This document shows positions 50,201-58,985 of a stretch of DNA of 64,000 nt, piece after piece. The notes below the pieces were generated by a model. That model had not been told where the DNA came from, did no database searches, and saw nothing but the letters and a program-made list of their open reading frames with translations. Source of the DNA: Arthrobacter terrae (GTDB taxonomy: Bacteria > Actinomycetota > Actinomycetes > Actinomycetales > Micrococcaceae); NCBI RefSeq assembly GCF_015708085.1, contig NZ_JADNYM010000009.1, forward strand, positions 1 to 64,000, read 5' to 3'. Every line of letters begins with the position of its first letter. Within the stretch, counting starts at the first letter, position 1. A program made the position numbers and the translations under genes.

Positions 50201-51544
50201 CAGCCTGCCGATCTGCGCTCTGCGGCACGCCTGTTCCAGCTGTTCGCGGACCGCTCCGACGAGCCGGAGGAAGGGACGCCCCTGCTGGTCCTCGTCATAT
50301 CAGGATGGGGGCGCTGGCTTTCCGTCATCCGATCCTCCCCTTGGCCCTGGTGTGAGGACCTGCTTGCGGACGTGGTCCGTGGCGGTGGCAAATCCGCGGC
50401 GGTGTTACTGATCAGCGGCGAACGGGAACTCGTGACGGCCAGGTTCATTGCGGGTATCCCCAACAGGATCTTTTTCCCGTTGGGCGCCAGTGCGGAATCC
50501 ACGGTGTCCTGGCCCAGATTGCCGCTGGTACCCCGCTATCCGGGGCGAGTACTCGTGAGCGGAACTATCGCCGACGACTCCGCTTGCGCTGCGGGCGCCC
50601 TGAATTCAGGCATTCTTTCTGCGCAGCTGGCTCTCCTCGACCCCGAGCCGCGTACCAGCGACCAAGAAACGCTGCAAGGGAAACCACCGTTCACGGTTCG
50701 CGCTCTCCCCTCGGAACTTACCGTTAGCGAGGTCCTCGTCCGGGCGCACGCCACGTCAACAAGCGGGCCCGTTAAATGCCCGGATCCCGGTCATGACCCT
50801 GCTTCTGATTCGGCACAAATTCTGCTGGGGCTCGGCGGCGACAACCATGATCCGACGTACGTTCGGCTCGATCCGGGATCTGTCTTACTCGTGATAGGTC
50901 CGCCCCGGAGCGGAAAAACCACTCTGCTGGCAACCCTCGCGGCGCTGAATCCCGTCTACTTTGATTGGCATCATCTGGGGCAGCAACTCAGCTCCGACAG
51001 CGCAGCGTCATCGAACTGCCTGACGCTCGTCGAAAGGAGTGCTGCCAACGGACGGATTCTGGTGCTGCTCATCGACGATGCAGAAGGCCTGAGCACCGAG
51101 GTTCAGGATATGGCCCTTTGTTTGCACGCTGCCGGGGCAGTGGTCGTTGCCGCTGTCGACTCCCGCTCGCCAGGCGCGGGCAGGTTCCAGCTTGCCTCGG
51201 TCGCCAGGAATCGCGGCATCGGGCTGGTCCTGGCCCCACGGCGTCCGGCCGATGGCGACTTCTTCAACTGCCGATTGGACGCTGACGGACATCTGCCGAC
51301 CGGACGGGCCGTACTGATTGACCATGGCAGTACCAGGTGGCTGCAGCTCCCGCGGATCTCAGCAGGAAAACAACCGGTCACGTTGCCGACCGCTGCGACG
51401 AGGGCGACGCCTGCAACGACGGTGCTTCCCACAGACACAGTACGTCCCACGACTACAGCACTGCCCCCAGACACAGCACTGCCCCCAGACAAAGGGCGGT
51501 CCCGAGCTACAGGGCGGGTGGGCCGCCACCGGAGCGCAGAGTAA
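47297..51544 (+). CDS. FHA-FtsK/SpoIIIE ATPase (type VII secretion EccC-like)
   Basis: The 1415-aa protein has a pThr-binding FHA-like domain at about residues 90-175 (YRIGRGRVEISIRDPALSRIQAVLEV), two TM helices at about 210-255, a first FtsK-type ATPase with Walker A TTGSGKSE near residue 597 and LLFLDFKGGSGLG, VIVVDEFRML and ATQRP motifs, and a C-terminal P-loop PPRSGKTT near 1202. This order matches EccC-class motors that push WXG100 proteins across the membrane. No esx or other ecc gene lies in the window. AGGAGG sits 12 nt before the ATG and a 4-codon frame MNRP lies between them, overlapping the start as ATGA. Confidence 0.85.
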   Translation: MRLELSVVAAPGCNIAEPVELSVDVPRGSSGTVIDDDFTRRWSETTFSLNGRPLADLTVGTPPLISGGVIVAGSIGTTVERKYPSLVLEVLAGPDSGAVFALSRGRYRIGRGRVEISIRDPALSRIQAVLEVGEHVISLRCPAGYNEFRVAGRRLRSGVITVGKTIDFGSTRMRLAFVPDPEELPYPGGECQVPLPVRRTQQRAGRTWSLAVTGGMPLLLGIGLALWTGQWMFMAFALMSAISVWLPLLGGRRRKAFRSELASAVKADCRRRLADYPSAADLVLRLGLLPVGQDDDDGAWRRAGASVSTGSLVYLRVGTAKLPANLVAVPADENFLPPLVSGLPVLVCWEKSVPAAASKRGLVISGPRECVNGLLRYLLMQLDSAGVRTVVFGPVDTLPWAARFLPNVVLTTNPATVSVQLCLPGPAAVVRTAVPVAAAAGGTENGVPPAACDVHRYAAVELILGNAAGPPVSTGSESAGEQRTTGSRIRLTASADGVQGLLDGSRFVPDLVSAVTFERFARRRGAACSSHEAVPEDGIHGIPDAFALPGLTTPEGVLDIWRQSSAAALAPIVIGAADRGPLLLDLERDGPHLLVAGTTGSGKSELLRTLVASLAAIHPPSALQLLFLDFKGGSGLGPLAELPHCAGLVTDISGHGLHRVLASMRAESRRREDLFSQTGAQDIRSYTAAAPAAVTSLPCRPVPQLVIVVDEFRMLVEQAPDALSELMRIAATGRSLGIHLVLATQRPQGAISADIRANVTTSICLRVQSGYESLDVIGTPVAAGILISSPGRAFISRGGELPVEFQAAVLGTAQSRDADPVIRTSRVAAQEAPLARPETDSADAAREWSRLLGAAHILSGDKLPPPALAPELPQALTAKELAGAAPGELSLGLLDVPERQCVLPLTWVPRRQSHLALIGPASGARADLCRLLAEQLPQHHSLPAWLYCLDGDGSLASLADHSGVGAYLQPADLRSAARLFQLFADRSDEPEEGTPLLVLVISGWGRWLSVIRSSPWPWCEDLLADVVRGGGKSAAVLLISGERELVTARFIAGIPNRIFFPLGASAESTVSWPRLPLVPRYPGRVLVSGTIADDSACAAGALNSGILSAQLALLDPEPRTSDQETLQGKPPFTVRALPSELTVSEVLVRAHATSTSGPVKCPDPGHDPASDSAQILLGLGGDNHDPTYVRLDPGSVLLVIGPPRSGKTTLLATLAALNPVYFDWHHLGQQLSSDSAASSNCLTLVERSAANGRILVLLIDDAEGLSTEVQDMALCLHAAGAVVVAAVDSRSPGAGRFQLASVARNRGIGLVLAPRRPADGDFFNCRLDADGHLPTGRAVLIDHGSTRWLQLPRISAGKQPVTLPTAATRATPATTVLPTDTVRPTTTALPPDTALPPDKGRSRATGRVGRHRSAE
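47477..47502. repeat. Perfect 26-bp palindrome inside the FHA-FtsK gene
   Basis: ACTCCCCCGCTGA and its exact reverse complement meet at a central TGATCA. It encodes part of Thr-Pro-Pro-Leu-Ile-Ser-Gly-Gly-Val about 60 codons into the gene. In RNA it could form a very stable hairpin near the start of the message. Confidence 0.8.
51455..51490. repeat. Two identical 18-nt repeats at the FHA-FtsK gene end
   Basis: ACAGCACTGCCCCCAGAC occurs at 51455-51472 and 51473-51490, encoding Thr-Ala-Leu-Pro-Pro-Asp units in a Thr/Pro-rich tail. Confidence 0.85.
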
Positions 51545-51989
51545 ACGCGACGACTCTAGGGCTGAAGAGCAATACCAGGACCGCCAGTGGAGGAATCAGC
51601 ATGAGCAACCCGGGCAGGGCCAGCCCGCTGAGCAAGGTCGGGACCGCGATGGTTAGCATCAGTAATTGCCAGACAAAAGCGGCCGCACGGGTCCATCGGT
51701 ATCCACGGTAAAGATTGCCGCCCACGGCCAACAGGCCTACACCCAGGGCGAACAGCAGTACCGCCATGAAAATCGAACCTCCCAGTGAGAGCGGAGCGGA
51801 CGTCAGCAGGTTCACTACATACAAAGCCCCGATGACCAGCAGGGCAAGGGACTCCAGCAGCAGCACAGCAGCGCAGACGACGACTCCGGCCGGCCGGCTC
51901 AAGCCGGCCCCCCGGTCAGGAGACGAATTTGCCGGCTCCTCAGGCGTGTCGCCGGGCCGAGGAGGTTCATTGGCAGCAGGTATTGGCAC
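51507..51989 (-). CDS. Small four-TM membrane protein
   Basis: The 160-aa product has a Pro/Ala-rich N-terminus of about 30 residues and four hydrophobic helices (GVVVCAAVLLLESLALLVIGALYVV, GGSIFMAVLLFALGVGLLAVGG, AAFVWQLLMLTIAVPTLLSG, LLMLIPPLAVLVLLFSP). The pattern resembles small actinobacterial integral membrane proteins of unknown role. The start is GTG at 51989 with AAGGTG about 8 nt upstream. Its last 38 nt overlap the end of the FHA-FtsK gene on the other strand. Confidence 0.65.
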   Translation of the reverse strand: MPIPAANEPPRPGDTPEEPANSSPDRGAGLSRPAGVVVCAAVLLLESLALLVIGALYVVNLLTSAPLSLGGSIFMAVLLFALGVGLLAVGGNLYRGYRWTRAAAFVWQLLMLTIAVPTLLSGLALPGLLMLIPPLAVLVLLFSPRVVAFTLRSGGGPPAL

Positions 51990-52141
51990 AAGGGCACCTT
52001 ACCTGAGAAACTTGGCTTGAGGCCGCCGGGAAGCTTCAGATCCGCGGCCCGGTGTGATGCATCGCTCACGTCCCAACGCCGTTTTAAGGTCGCTAACCTC
52101 TTGTTTACGCTGGATTAACATGACACGCTTGTCTAAGTGAC

Positions 52142-52165
52142 CAAGGGGGCCCGAGGGGCCCCTTT
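52142..52165. other. GC-rich hairpin with T-rich 3' flank in whiB1 leader
   Basis: AAGGGGGCCC and GGGGCCCCTT form a strong stem with one mismatch, followed by TTCTT. It could be a terminator or attenuator ahead of whiB1; the very small loop makes the exact fold unclear. Confidence 0.4.
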
Positions 52166-52179
52166 CTTATGCGGCTGCA

Positions 52180-52195
52180 CGTGAATGTTTTCACA
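52180..52195. promoter_or_regulatory. CRP-like binding site upstream of whiB1
   Basis: CGTGA-ATGTTT-TCACA matches the CRP/GlxR palindrome TGTGA-N6-TCACA at 9 of 10 half-site positions. It is centred 40 nt before the whiB1 GTG. In Mycobacterium tuberculosis whiB1 is known to be controlled by the cAMP receptor protein, so the site is plausible; binding is inference. Confidence 0.5.
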
Positions 52196-52227
52196 AAGTC
52201 TGCCGCCCCCGTATTAGAAGGAGAAAA

Positions 52228-52485
52228 GTGATCAGCATGGACTGGCGCAATCGCGCCGCCTGCCTCGACAAAGACCCGGAGCTGTTTTTCCCGGTCGGAA
52301 ACACCGGCCCCGCGCTGCTCCAGATCGAGGAAGCGAAAAGTGTATGCCGTCGCTGCCAGGTCATGGACACCTGTCTTCAGTGGGCTCTGGAGTCCGGCCA
52401 GGATGCTGGCGTATGGGGTGGCATGAGCGAAGACGAACGCCGCGCTCTCAAGCGCCGCGCTGCGCGGGCCCGCCGCGCCAGCTAG
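52228..52485 (+). CDS. whiB1: WhiB1-like iron-sulfur transcription factor
   Basis: The 85-aa product has the four cluster-binding Cys residues (AACLDKD, VCRRC, TCLQWAL), the PELFFPVGNTGPALLQIEEAK segment, the GVWGGMSEDERR turn and a basic C-terminal tail for DNA binding. It is nearly identical in layout to mycobacterial WhiB1, an essential NO-responsive 4Fe-4S regulator. GTG at 52228 has AAGGAG at good spacing; the ATG at 52237 (MDWRNRAAC), where WhiB1 usually begins, is 13 nt from it. The PdtaS-like kinase follows convergently. Confidence 0.93.
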   Translation: MISMDWRNRAACLDKDPELFFPVGNTGPALLQIEEAKSVCRRCQVMDTCLQWALESGQDAGVWGGMSEDERRALKRRAARARRAS

Positions 52486-52551
52486 GTATTCGCGCGGCAG
52501 CCGGCGGGCTTGGCCCAATTCCTGAAAGCCGCGGCCCGGTCTGGGCCAGGA

Positions 52552-54042
52552 TCAGGCCCCGCGGCTGATCAGGGCCATTTCAAGCTCCACCGTGGTGCCT
52601 CCACCTGATCGGGACGACCAGCGAATGGACCCGCCGAGTTCGCTGGTCACCAGGGTGCGGACAATCTGCAGCCCCAAGCCCTCACTGTATGGTCCCGACG
52701 GAAGCCCCACTCCGTCGTCAGATACCTGTACGTTGAGAATTTCATCGCCGTCATCGCTGATACTCCGGTTGGCTTTGAGCCATACGGTGCCCTCCCTGTC
52801 CTGTAACCCGTGCTCCACCGCATTGGTGACTAGTTCGTTGATCACCAAGGCAAGCGGCGTTGCAAAATCACTGGGCAATTCGCCGAAAACACCTTCCCGC
52901 TCGGTGCTGACCCGTTGGGCCGGTGAGGCCACCTCCGCGGAAAGCCGGAACTGGCGTCCGATCAGTTCGTCAAAATCGACGCTCTGGGCCAGCCCTTGGG
53001 ACAGCGTCTCGTGCACGAGGGCAATGGTCCCCACCCGGCGCATGGCCTGGGCCAGCCCCTGCTTGCCTTCCTCGCTTTGCATTCTGCGGGACTGCATGCG
53101 CAGCAGTGCGGCCACGGTCTGCAGATTGTTCTTAACCCTGTGGTGGATTTCCCGGATGGTGGCGTCCTTGGTCACCAGCTCCTGTTCCCGGCGCCGCAGC
53201 TCGGACACGTCGCGGCATAGCACAACGGCACCGAAACGCTCGTTGGCATCGCGCAGCGGGATAGCCCGCAGCGACAGACTGACCCCTCGGGATTCGATCT
53301 CGGTCCGCCACGGCATTCGTCCGGTAACGACCAACGGCAGTGTTTCGTCTACCATGCGGCGGTCCTGCAGCAGCGCCGTGGTCGCCTCGGCCAGGGATCT
53401 GCCCTCCAGCGATTCCACGTCGCCTAACCGGCGGTAAGCCGATACCCCATTGGGGCTGGCGTACTGCACAATGCCCTCAGCATCGAGTCGGATCAGGCCG
53501 TCGCCGACCCGCGGGGCACCGCGCCGGGACCCGGTCGGTGAGGCGAAATCCGGCCACAGCCCCAGCGTGCCCATTCTCAGCAGATCGGAGGCACACTGCC
53601 GGTAGGTGAGCTCCAGCCGCGATGGCATCCGCGAACTGGAAAGATCCATGTGCGTGGTTACTACAGCCAGCGTGCGGCCGTTGCGGACCATCGGCACAGC
53701 CTCCACCCGCATTGCAATCTCGGTATTCCAACCGCTTGTATCCGCGGAACGCTCAATGACCTGGCTGACCCATGCCTTAGCCACTAACGGAGACAAGTCG
53801 CTGCGGATCCGGTCGCCGACAAAGTCGGAGTGGAACACGGTATGCGTGGTGGAGGGCCTGACATGGGCCAACGCAACATAACCGTGCGCCGGGTCCGCGT
53901 CCGGAAGCGGAAACCACAATGCGAGGTCCGCGAAGGCGAGGTCCGCCACGAGCTGCCAGTCCCCCACCAACAGGTGCAGCCACTCCGAATCTCCCGGGCC
54001 CAGATTGGCATGATCCCGGATGGGGTCGGTGAAGATTGCCAT
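52552..54042 (-). CDS. pdtaS: PdtaS-like sensor histidine kinase
   Basis: The 496-aa soluble kinase has an N-terminal GAF-like domain (residues about 15-155), a PAS domain (about 180-280), a HisKA_2 box IREIHHRVKNNLQTVAALLRMQ with the phospho-acceptor His at 300/301, and a HATPase domain (LVINELVTNAVEHGLQ, VSDDGVGLP, GLGLQIVRTLV). It matches M. tuberculosis PdtaS (Rv3220c), which phosphorylates the ANTAR-type regulator PdtaR, and shares its proximity to whiB1. The partner regulator is not in the window. Confidence 0.9.
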   Translation of the reverse strand: MAIFTDPIRDHANLGPGDSEWLHLLVGDWQLVADLAFADLALWFPLPDADPAHGYVALAHVRPSTTHTVFHSDFVGDRIRSDLSPLVAKAWVSQVIERSADTSGWNTEIAMRVEAVPMVRNGRTLAVVTTHMDLSSSRMPSRLELTYRQCASDLLRMGTLGLWPDFASPTGSRRGAPRVGDGLIRLDAEGIVQYASPNGVSAYRRLGDVESLEGRSLAEATTALLQDRRMVDETLPLVVTGRMPWRTEIESRGVSLSLRAIPLRDANERFGAVVLCRDVSELRRREQELVTKDATIREIHHRVKNNLQTVAALLRMQSRRMQSEEGKQGLAQAMRRVGTIALVHETLSQGLAQSVDFDELIGRQFRLSAEVASPAQRVSTEREGVFGELPSDFATPLALVINELVTNAVEHGLQDREGTVWLKANRSISDDGDEILNVQVSDDGVGLPSGPYSEGLGLQIVRTLVTSELGGSIRWSSRSGGGTTVELEMALISRGA

Positions 54043-54047
54043 CGTCG

Positions 54048-57000
54048 CTAGTGCCGCACAATGGAGCGCAGGAGCCTCAATGCCACCGACAAGGACGCCA
54101 TGTCATCTTGTTCCAGCTGATTGACCTCGTCAAACATCTTTCGGGCCCGCCCCAGCTGCTCAGCGTTCTGTGCCTCCCATTGCGCGATCCGCTCCGCAGC
54201 GGGTAGCCCCGACTGGGTACCACTCATCACGGCAACGGTCATGTCCGACGTGGTCGCGTATAGGTCGTCACGCAACGCCGCACGCGCCAACGACTGCCAC
54301 CTGTCGTCCCGCGGCAATGCTGTGATCCGCTCCAGCATTCCGTCGACCCCAAAGTGGTTGTACAGCGCAAAGTAAACGCCTGCAATATTGTCCACCGGCT
54401 CCTCGATCCGGCCTGCAACCTTGGCAACATCCAGCAGCGCAAAGCTCTCGAACAGCTGGGCCCAACGTTGCCCCAACTCGCCACGGACGTCCCACTCATC
54501 GGAGCGTTCCTGTAACGTCTCGATCCGTGCCTTGTCGACGCCGTCCAGGAAATCGGGAAGTCCATTTCGCAAACCGGTCACTACGGGGCCGAACTGAGCA
54601 ACGACGTCGTCAATCCGGCGACCATCGGTGCCTTGGTTGGCAAGCCAGCGGACCCCTCGATCCAGCAGCCGCCGGATGTCCAGCTGAATACCCGTCCAGT
54701 GCGCGGTGGGGAATGACGGCGGCAGGGCGTTGAGTGCGTCCAGCATGCCGTCCAACTGGTAGATCTCCCGCATTGCGACAAAGGCGCGGGCAATGACCGC
54801 CTCGCTCATGGAGGTTTCTTCCATGGCACGGAAAGCGAACGTGATGCCGCCGATATTGATCATGTCATTGGCCACCACGGTGGCGATGATTTCCCGACGC
54901 AGCGGGTGGCTGTCCAACTCGGCATCGAAGCGCTCCGCCAACTGGCTCGGGAAATAGCTCCGCAGGGTTTTGCGGAACCAAGGATCGTCGGCGAGGTCGC
55001 TGGCTGTAAGGGCACCCGCGAGCTCGATCTTCGCATAGGCCAGCAAAACCGAAAGTTCAGGAGACGTCAGCCCCTGCCCGCTTTCGAGCCTCGTCTTCAG
55101 CGTCGCCGTCGACGGCAAAGCCTCGATGTCGCGCTTGAGGTCCGCGGAGATTTCCAGCCAGTCCATCAGACGCTCGTAGCTGGGGCTGGCCTCGACCACG
55201 CGCGCCCTGTCCACGAGCAGCAGGATGTTCTGCTCCACATTGTCGTTGAGCACCAGAGAGCTGACCTGGTCCGTCATGTCCGCAAGGAACTGCGCCCGTT
55301 CCCCGGGGACCAGCTTCCCTGCCGCCACCATGCGGTCCACGAAGATTTTGATGTTCACTTCGTGGTCAGAGCAGTCAACACCAGCGGAGTTATCGATCGC
55401 ATCGGTATTGAGAATCACTCCTGCGAGCGCAGCTTCGATGCGCCCGCGCTGAGTCATGCCAAGGTTTCCACCCTCACCGACCACCTTGACGCGCAGGTCC
55501 CGGCCATCTACCCGGATTCCGTCGTTTGCCTTGTCCCCCACCATGGCGTGGGTTTCCGTGCTGGCCTTGATGTATGTGCCGATGCCACCGTTGTAGAGCA
55601 GATCAGCCGGTGCCAGCAGGATGGCCCGTAGTAACTCCGGCGGGCTCAGCTTCGTGGTTCCTGTCGGTAGGCCCAGCGCGGTGCGCACCTGAGCGGAGAT
55701 CGGAACCGTTTTGGCCTGGCGGGGGTAGATTCCGCCACCTTCGCTGATCAGCGAGGAATCGTAGTCCGCCCACGAAGAACGCGGCAGGTCAAAGAGCCTA
55801 CGGCGCTCAGCAAAGGCGCTGGCGGCCTCTGGATTCGGGTCCAGGAAAATATGCCGGTGGTCAAAGGCCGCGAGCAATCGCACGTGCTCGGAGAGCAGCA
55901 TCCCGTTGCCGAAGACGTCCCCTGACATGTCCCCGACGCCGACGACGGTGAAATCCTCGGTCTGCGTGTCCACGTCCAGCTCACTGAAGTGTCGCTTCAC
56001 GGATTCCCAGGCGCCCCGGGCCGTGATGCCCATGGCCTTATGGTCGTAACCGACTGAACCTCCGGAGGCGAAGGCGTCGCCGAGCCAGAAGCCGTATTCG
56101 GCAGAGAGCGAGTTGGCAATGTCGGAGAAGGACGCGGTTCCCTTGTCGGCCGCGACAACGAGGTAAGAGTCGTCGTCGTCGTGCCGTACAACCCGCTCCG
56201 GCGGGACCAGCTGCTCGCCGTCAGTGCCGGTGACCAGGTTATCGGTGATGTCGAGCAGACCGCGGATGAATGTCTTGTAGCTGTCCACGCCCTCAGCCAT
56301 CCACGCCGCACGGTCAACGGCCGGATCCGGCAATGCCTTGGCGAAGAACCCGCCCTTGGCGCCGGTGGGGACAATGACTGCGTTCTTGACCGTCTGCGCC
56401 TTAACCAGTCCGAGGACCTCGGTCCGGAAATCCTCGCGCCTGTCCGACCAACGCAAGCCGCCGCGGGCCACCTTGCCGAAGCGCAGATGCACGCCTTCAA
56501 CCCGGGGCGAGTAGACCCAGATCTCGAACATCGGCCGAGGGAAGGGCAGCCCGTCGATCATGGCGGGGTTGAGCTTGATGCTCAGGTACGGCTTGTCTTG
56601 GAAGTAGTTGGTGCGCAGCGACGCTTCAATCAGGTTCGCCAGCGTGCGCAGCACCCGGTCGGCATCGAGGGTTGCGACGTTTTCCAGTCCTGCGCTCAGT
56701 TCCGTGCGCACCTGGTCCAGCCGAACGGCACGTGCCTCGGCGCTGAGTTCTGGATCAAAGCTTGCGCCAAAAAGCTCCACCAGGGAACGTGCCACCCCGG
56801 CGTTAGCCAGCAGCGTGTCCGATACGAAGCCGTAGGAGTTGGCATTACCCATTTGGCGCAGGTACTTAGCGTAGCTGCGCAAGATGACTATCTGCCGCCA
56901 GCCCATGCCCTCGCGGAGCACCAAGCGGTCGAAGGCATCTGATTCGCTGGCTCCGGTGATGGCGGCGCCAAAGGCCTCCGCGAGCAGGCCGGCGGTGGCG

Positions 57001-58928
57001 ATCGGGTCGATTCCCTTCGGATACCCCAAGCCCAAATCGTACAAGAAGAAATCCCGTTGATCTGCGGTCCGGATTTCGAACGGGCGCTCGTCCAACACCT
57101 CAAGTCCCAGGTTGTGGAAGTAAGGCAGGATCTGGCTCAGGCTCTTCGGATCGGCCATATAAAGCTTGATCCGGGCATCCTCCTCCCGGTCCGCCTCGCC
57201 GCCCTGCGGGATGTAGACGTAGGTTCCGGGCATACAATGCCCGACGTCGCCGCCGGTTGCCTTCAGTGCCTTGTAGGCAGTATCAAACTCTTCAAAGCGG
57301 CGGATGTCCTCCAGCCCCTCTTCGACCTCGAAAATCACCCGGTATCCGGCGGGGAACGCGTCGGACCACTTAGCTGCCAGCCGGTTGGCGCTTTCGAGTT
57401 GGTGCGCGCCGCGGAGTACCTCGCTAATGCCCTCCGGCCAGGACCGCGCCGCCATGACCAGTCGCTGCTCCAACGCGGCGGCGTCCACGGTACCCAGCTC
57501 TTCGCCCTTGGGCAGCCTGATCCGGAAAAAGAGCCGGGCCAGGGCCGATTCGCTCATCCTGGCTTCGAAGTCAATGGACACGGCGTCGAAGGTGCTGGTC
57601 AGCTCCGCTTCAATCCGGTGCCGGACGGCGGTGGTGTACCGGTCCCGCGGGATGTAAATCAGAGCGGACATGAAACGGCCGTAGATGTCCGGCCGCAGGA
57701 AAAGCCGTGTGCGGCGTCGTTCCTGCAGACGCAGGATCCCTTGTGCGGTGTTGATCAGATCCTCAACCTCGATCTGGAAGAGCTCATCCCTAGGGTAGGT
57801 CTCCAGCACCGCGAACAGGTCCTTGCCGGAGTGCGAATCCGGCGGAAAGCCGAAGTGACGCAACACGGCATCGATTTTCTCCCGCACAACCGGAATGTTC
57901 CGAACACTTCCCGTGTAAACCGTGGAGGCAAAAAGGCCGATGAACCGCTGTTCACCGTTGACGTTGCCCGCCGCGTCGAAGGACTTCACCCCGATGTAGT
58001 CCAGATACGCCGCGCGGTGAACGGTGGAACGGGAATTGGCTTTTGTGATAACCAAGGCACGCTTCTCCCGTGCCTTGCGCCGGCCGGTGTCCGTCAGATG
58101 CTGGACGTGCTTATTGCCGCGGTCATCGCGCAGCAGCCCTAGCCCGCTGCCGTCCCTGTTGACGAGGACGTCCTCGCCGTCTTCCCGAATCAGGTCATAT
58201 TCCCGGTAGCCAAGGAACGTGAAGTTGCCGGCGTCCATCCAGTGCAGCAGATCTTCGGCTTCGCGCAGATCCACGATGGACTCCGCGGCGCGCACTTTCC
58301 CCAGCAGCTCGGCCCGGCTCAGTGCCCGCTCGCGCATCGGCTGCCAGTCCTCTACCGCGGCCCGGACATCGCTGAGAACCTTCGTCAGGCCTGTGCGCAG
58401 GGCCTCTTTGACGGCGTCGTCGACCAGGTCGATCTCGACAGCGATCCACGATTCCATGAAGGAGGCGTTATCGCCCTGGGCAATAAGGTGGGACATGTTG
58501 GGCATCGCAGCAGTATCACCGCTGGCGACGCCGACGTGGGAGGGAACGCGTGCAACGCGGACAAGCTCATGAGTGTCTTTGTTTCGGGTAACGACGAACA
58601 TCGGGTGCAGGACCAGACGGATGGCGGTGTTTTGCCGGACTAGTTCAGCGTTGAGCGAGTCAACCAGAAACGGCATGTCGTCGGTAACAATGTAGACTAC
58701 GCTGCGCTCCGTCTCCGAGGTGATATGCACCTTGGCCTCGCCCGGGGAGCGGTCATGGGCCAGGCTGCGGTGCTCCAGCACGCGGTCCTTCAGTGTCTGC
58801 GGATCGTACGCCTGCGAATCCTCGGCAGCGAGCTGCTGGTAATAATCGGCGCTGAACGCTTCCAGCACCGCTGGATCTGACACCGCTGCATCCAGGACCG
58901 TTTCGGCCGAGTTGATTCCAGACGACAT
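54048..58928 (-). CDS. gdh: NAD-specific glutamate dehydrogenase, large (180-kDa) class
   Basis: The 1626-aa protein is full length for the large GDH class. It has long N-terminal regulatory ACT-like regions, a catalytic core with KVARGGLRWSDRREDFRTEVLGLVKAQ and VPTGAKGGF, and a NAD domain with VVGVGDMSGDVFGNGML. It converts glutamate to 2-oxoglutarate and ammonia, mainly in catabolism. The ATG at 58928 has GGAGG 9 nt upstream; a longer frame to 58967 has no support. It ends 5 nt before the kinase gene start, so the two may share a transcript. Confidence 0.95.
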   Translation of the reverse strand: MSSGINSAETVLDAAVSDPAVLEAFSADYYQQLAAEDSQAYDPQTLKDRVLEHRSLAHDRSPGEAKVHITSETERSVVYIVTDDMPFLVDSLNAELVRQNTAIRLVLHPMFVVTRNKDTHELVRVARVPSHVGVASGDTAAMPNMSHLIAQGDNASFMESWIAVEIDLVDDAVKEALRTGLTKVLSDVRAAVEDWQPMRERALSRAELLGKVRAAESIVDLREAEDLLHWMDAGNFTFLGYREYDLIREDGEDVLVNRDGSGLGLLRDDRGNKHVQHLTDTGRRKAREKRALVITKANSRSTVHRAAYLDYIGVKSFDAAGNVNGEQRFIGLFASTVYTGSVRNIPVVREKIDAVLRHFGFPPDSHSGKDLFAVLETYPRDELFQIEVEDLINTAQGILRLQERRRTRLFLRPDIYGRFMSALIYIPRDRYTTAVRHRIEAELTSTFDAVSIDFEARMSESALARLFFRIRLPKGEELGTVDAAALEQRLVMAARSWPEGISEVLRGAHQLESANRLAAKWSDAFPAGYRVIFEVEEGLEDIRRFEEFDTAYKALKATGGDVGHCMPGTYVYIPQGGEADREEDARIKLYMADPKSLSQILPYFHNLGLEVLDERPFEIRTADQRDFFLYDLGLGYPKGIDPIATAGLLAEAFGAAITGASESDAFDRLVLREGMGWRQIVILRSYAKYLRQMGNANSYGFVSDTLLANAGVARSLVELFGASFDPELSAEARAVRLDQVRTELSAGLENVATLDADRVLRTLANLIEASLRTNYFQDKPYLSIKLNPAMIDGLPFPRPMFEIWVYSPRVEGVHLRFGKVARGGLRWSDRREDFRTEVLGLVKAQTVKNAVIVPTGAKGGFFAKALPDPAVDRAAWMAEGVDSYKTFIRGLLDITDNLVTGTDGEQLVPPERVVRHDDDDSYLVVAADKGTASFSDIANSLSAEYGFWLGDAFASGGSVGYDHKAMGITARGAWESVKRHFSELDVDTQTEDFTVVGVGDMSGDVFGNGMLLSEHVRLLAAFDHRHIFLDPNPEAASAFAERRRLFDLPRSSWADYDSSLISEGGGIYPRQAKTVPISAQVRTALGLPTGTTKLSPPELLRAILLAPADLLYNGGIGTYIKASTETHAMVGDKANDGIRVDGRDLRVKVVGEGGNLGMTQRGRIEAALAGVILNTDAIDNSAGVDCSDHEVNIKIFVDRMVAAGKLVPGERAQFLADMTDQVSSLVLNDNVEQNILLLVDRARVVEASPSYERLMDWLEISADLKRDIEALPSTATLKTRLESGQGLTSPELSVLLAYAKIELAGALTASDLADDPWFRKTLRSYFPSQLAERFDAELDSHPLRREIIATVVANDMINIGGITFAFRAMEETSMSEAVIARAFVAMREIYQLDGMLDALNALPPSFPTAHWTGIQLDIRRLLDRGVRWLANQGTDGRRIDDVVAQFGPVVTGLRNGLPDFLDGVDKARIETLQERSDEWDVRGELGQRWAQLFESFALLDVAKVAGRIEEPVDNIAGVYFALYNHFGVDGMLERITALPRDDRWQSLARAALRDDLYATTSDMTVAVMSGTQSGLPAAERIAQWEAQNAEQLGRARKMFDEVNQLEQDDMASLSVALRLLRSIVRH

Positions 58929-58985
58929 GAAGTAACGCCTCCGTGAGAGTTGTGAAGTCCGCCTCATTGCGGTCCGGCTTCGAGC

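Noticed and set aside
52105-52518. A frame antisense to whiB1
   Set aside because: WhiB1 is unmistakable with its four Cys residues and ribosome-binding site.
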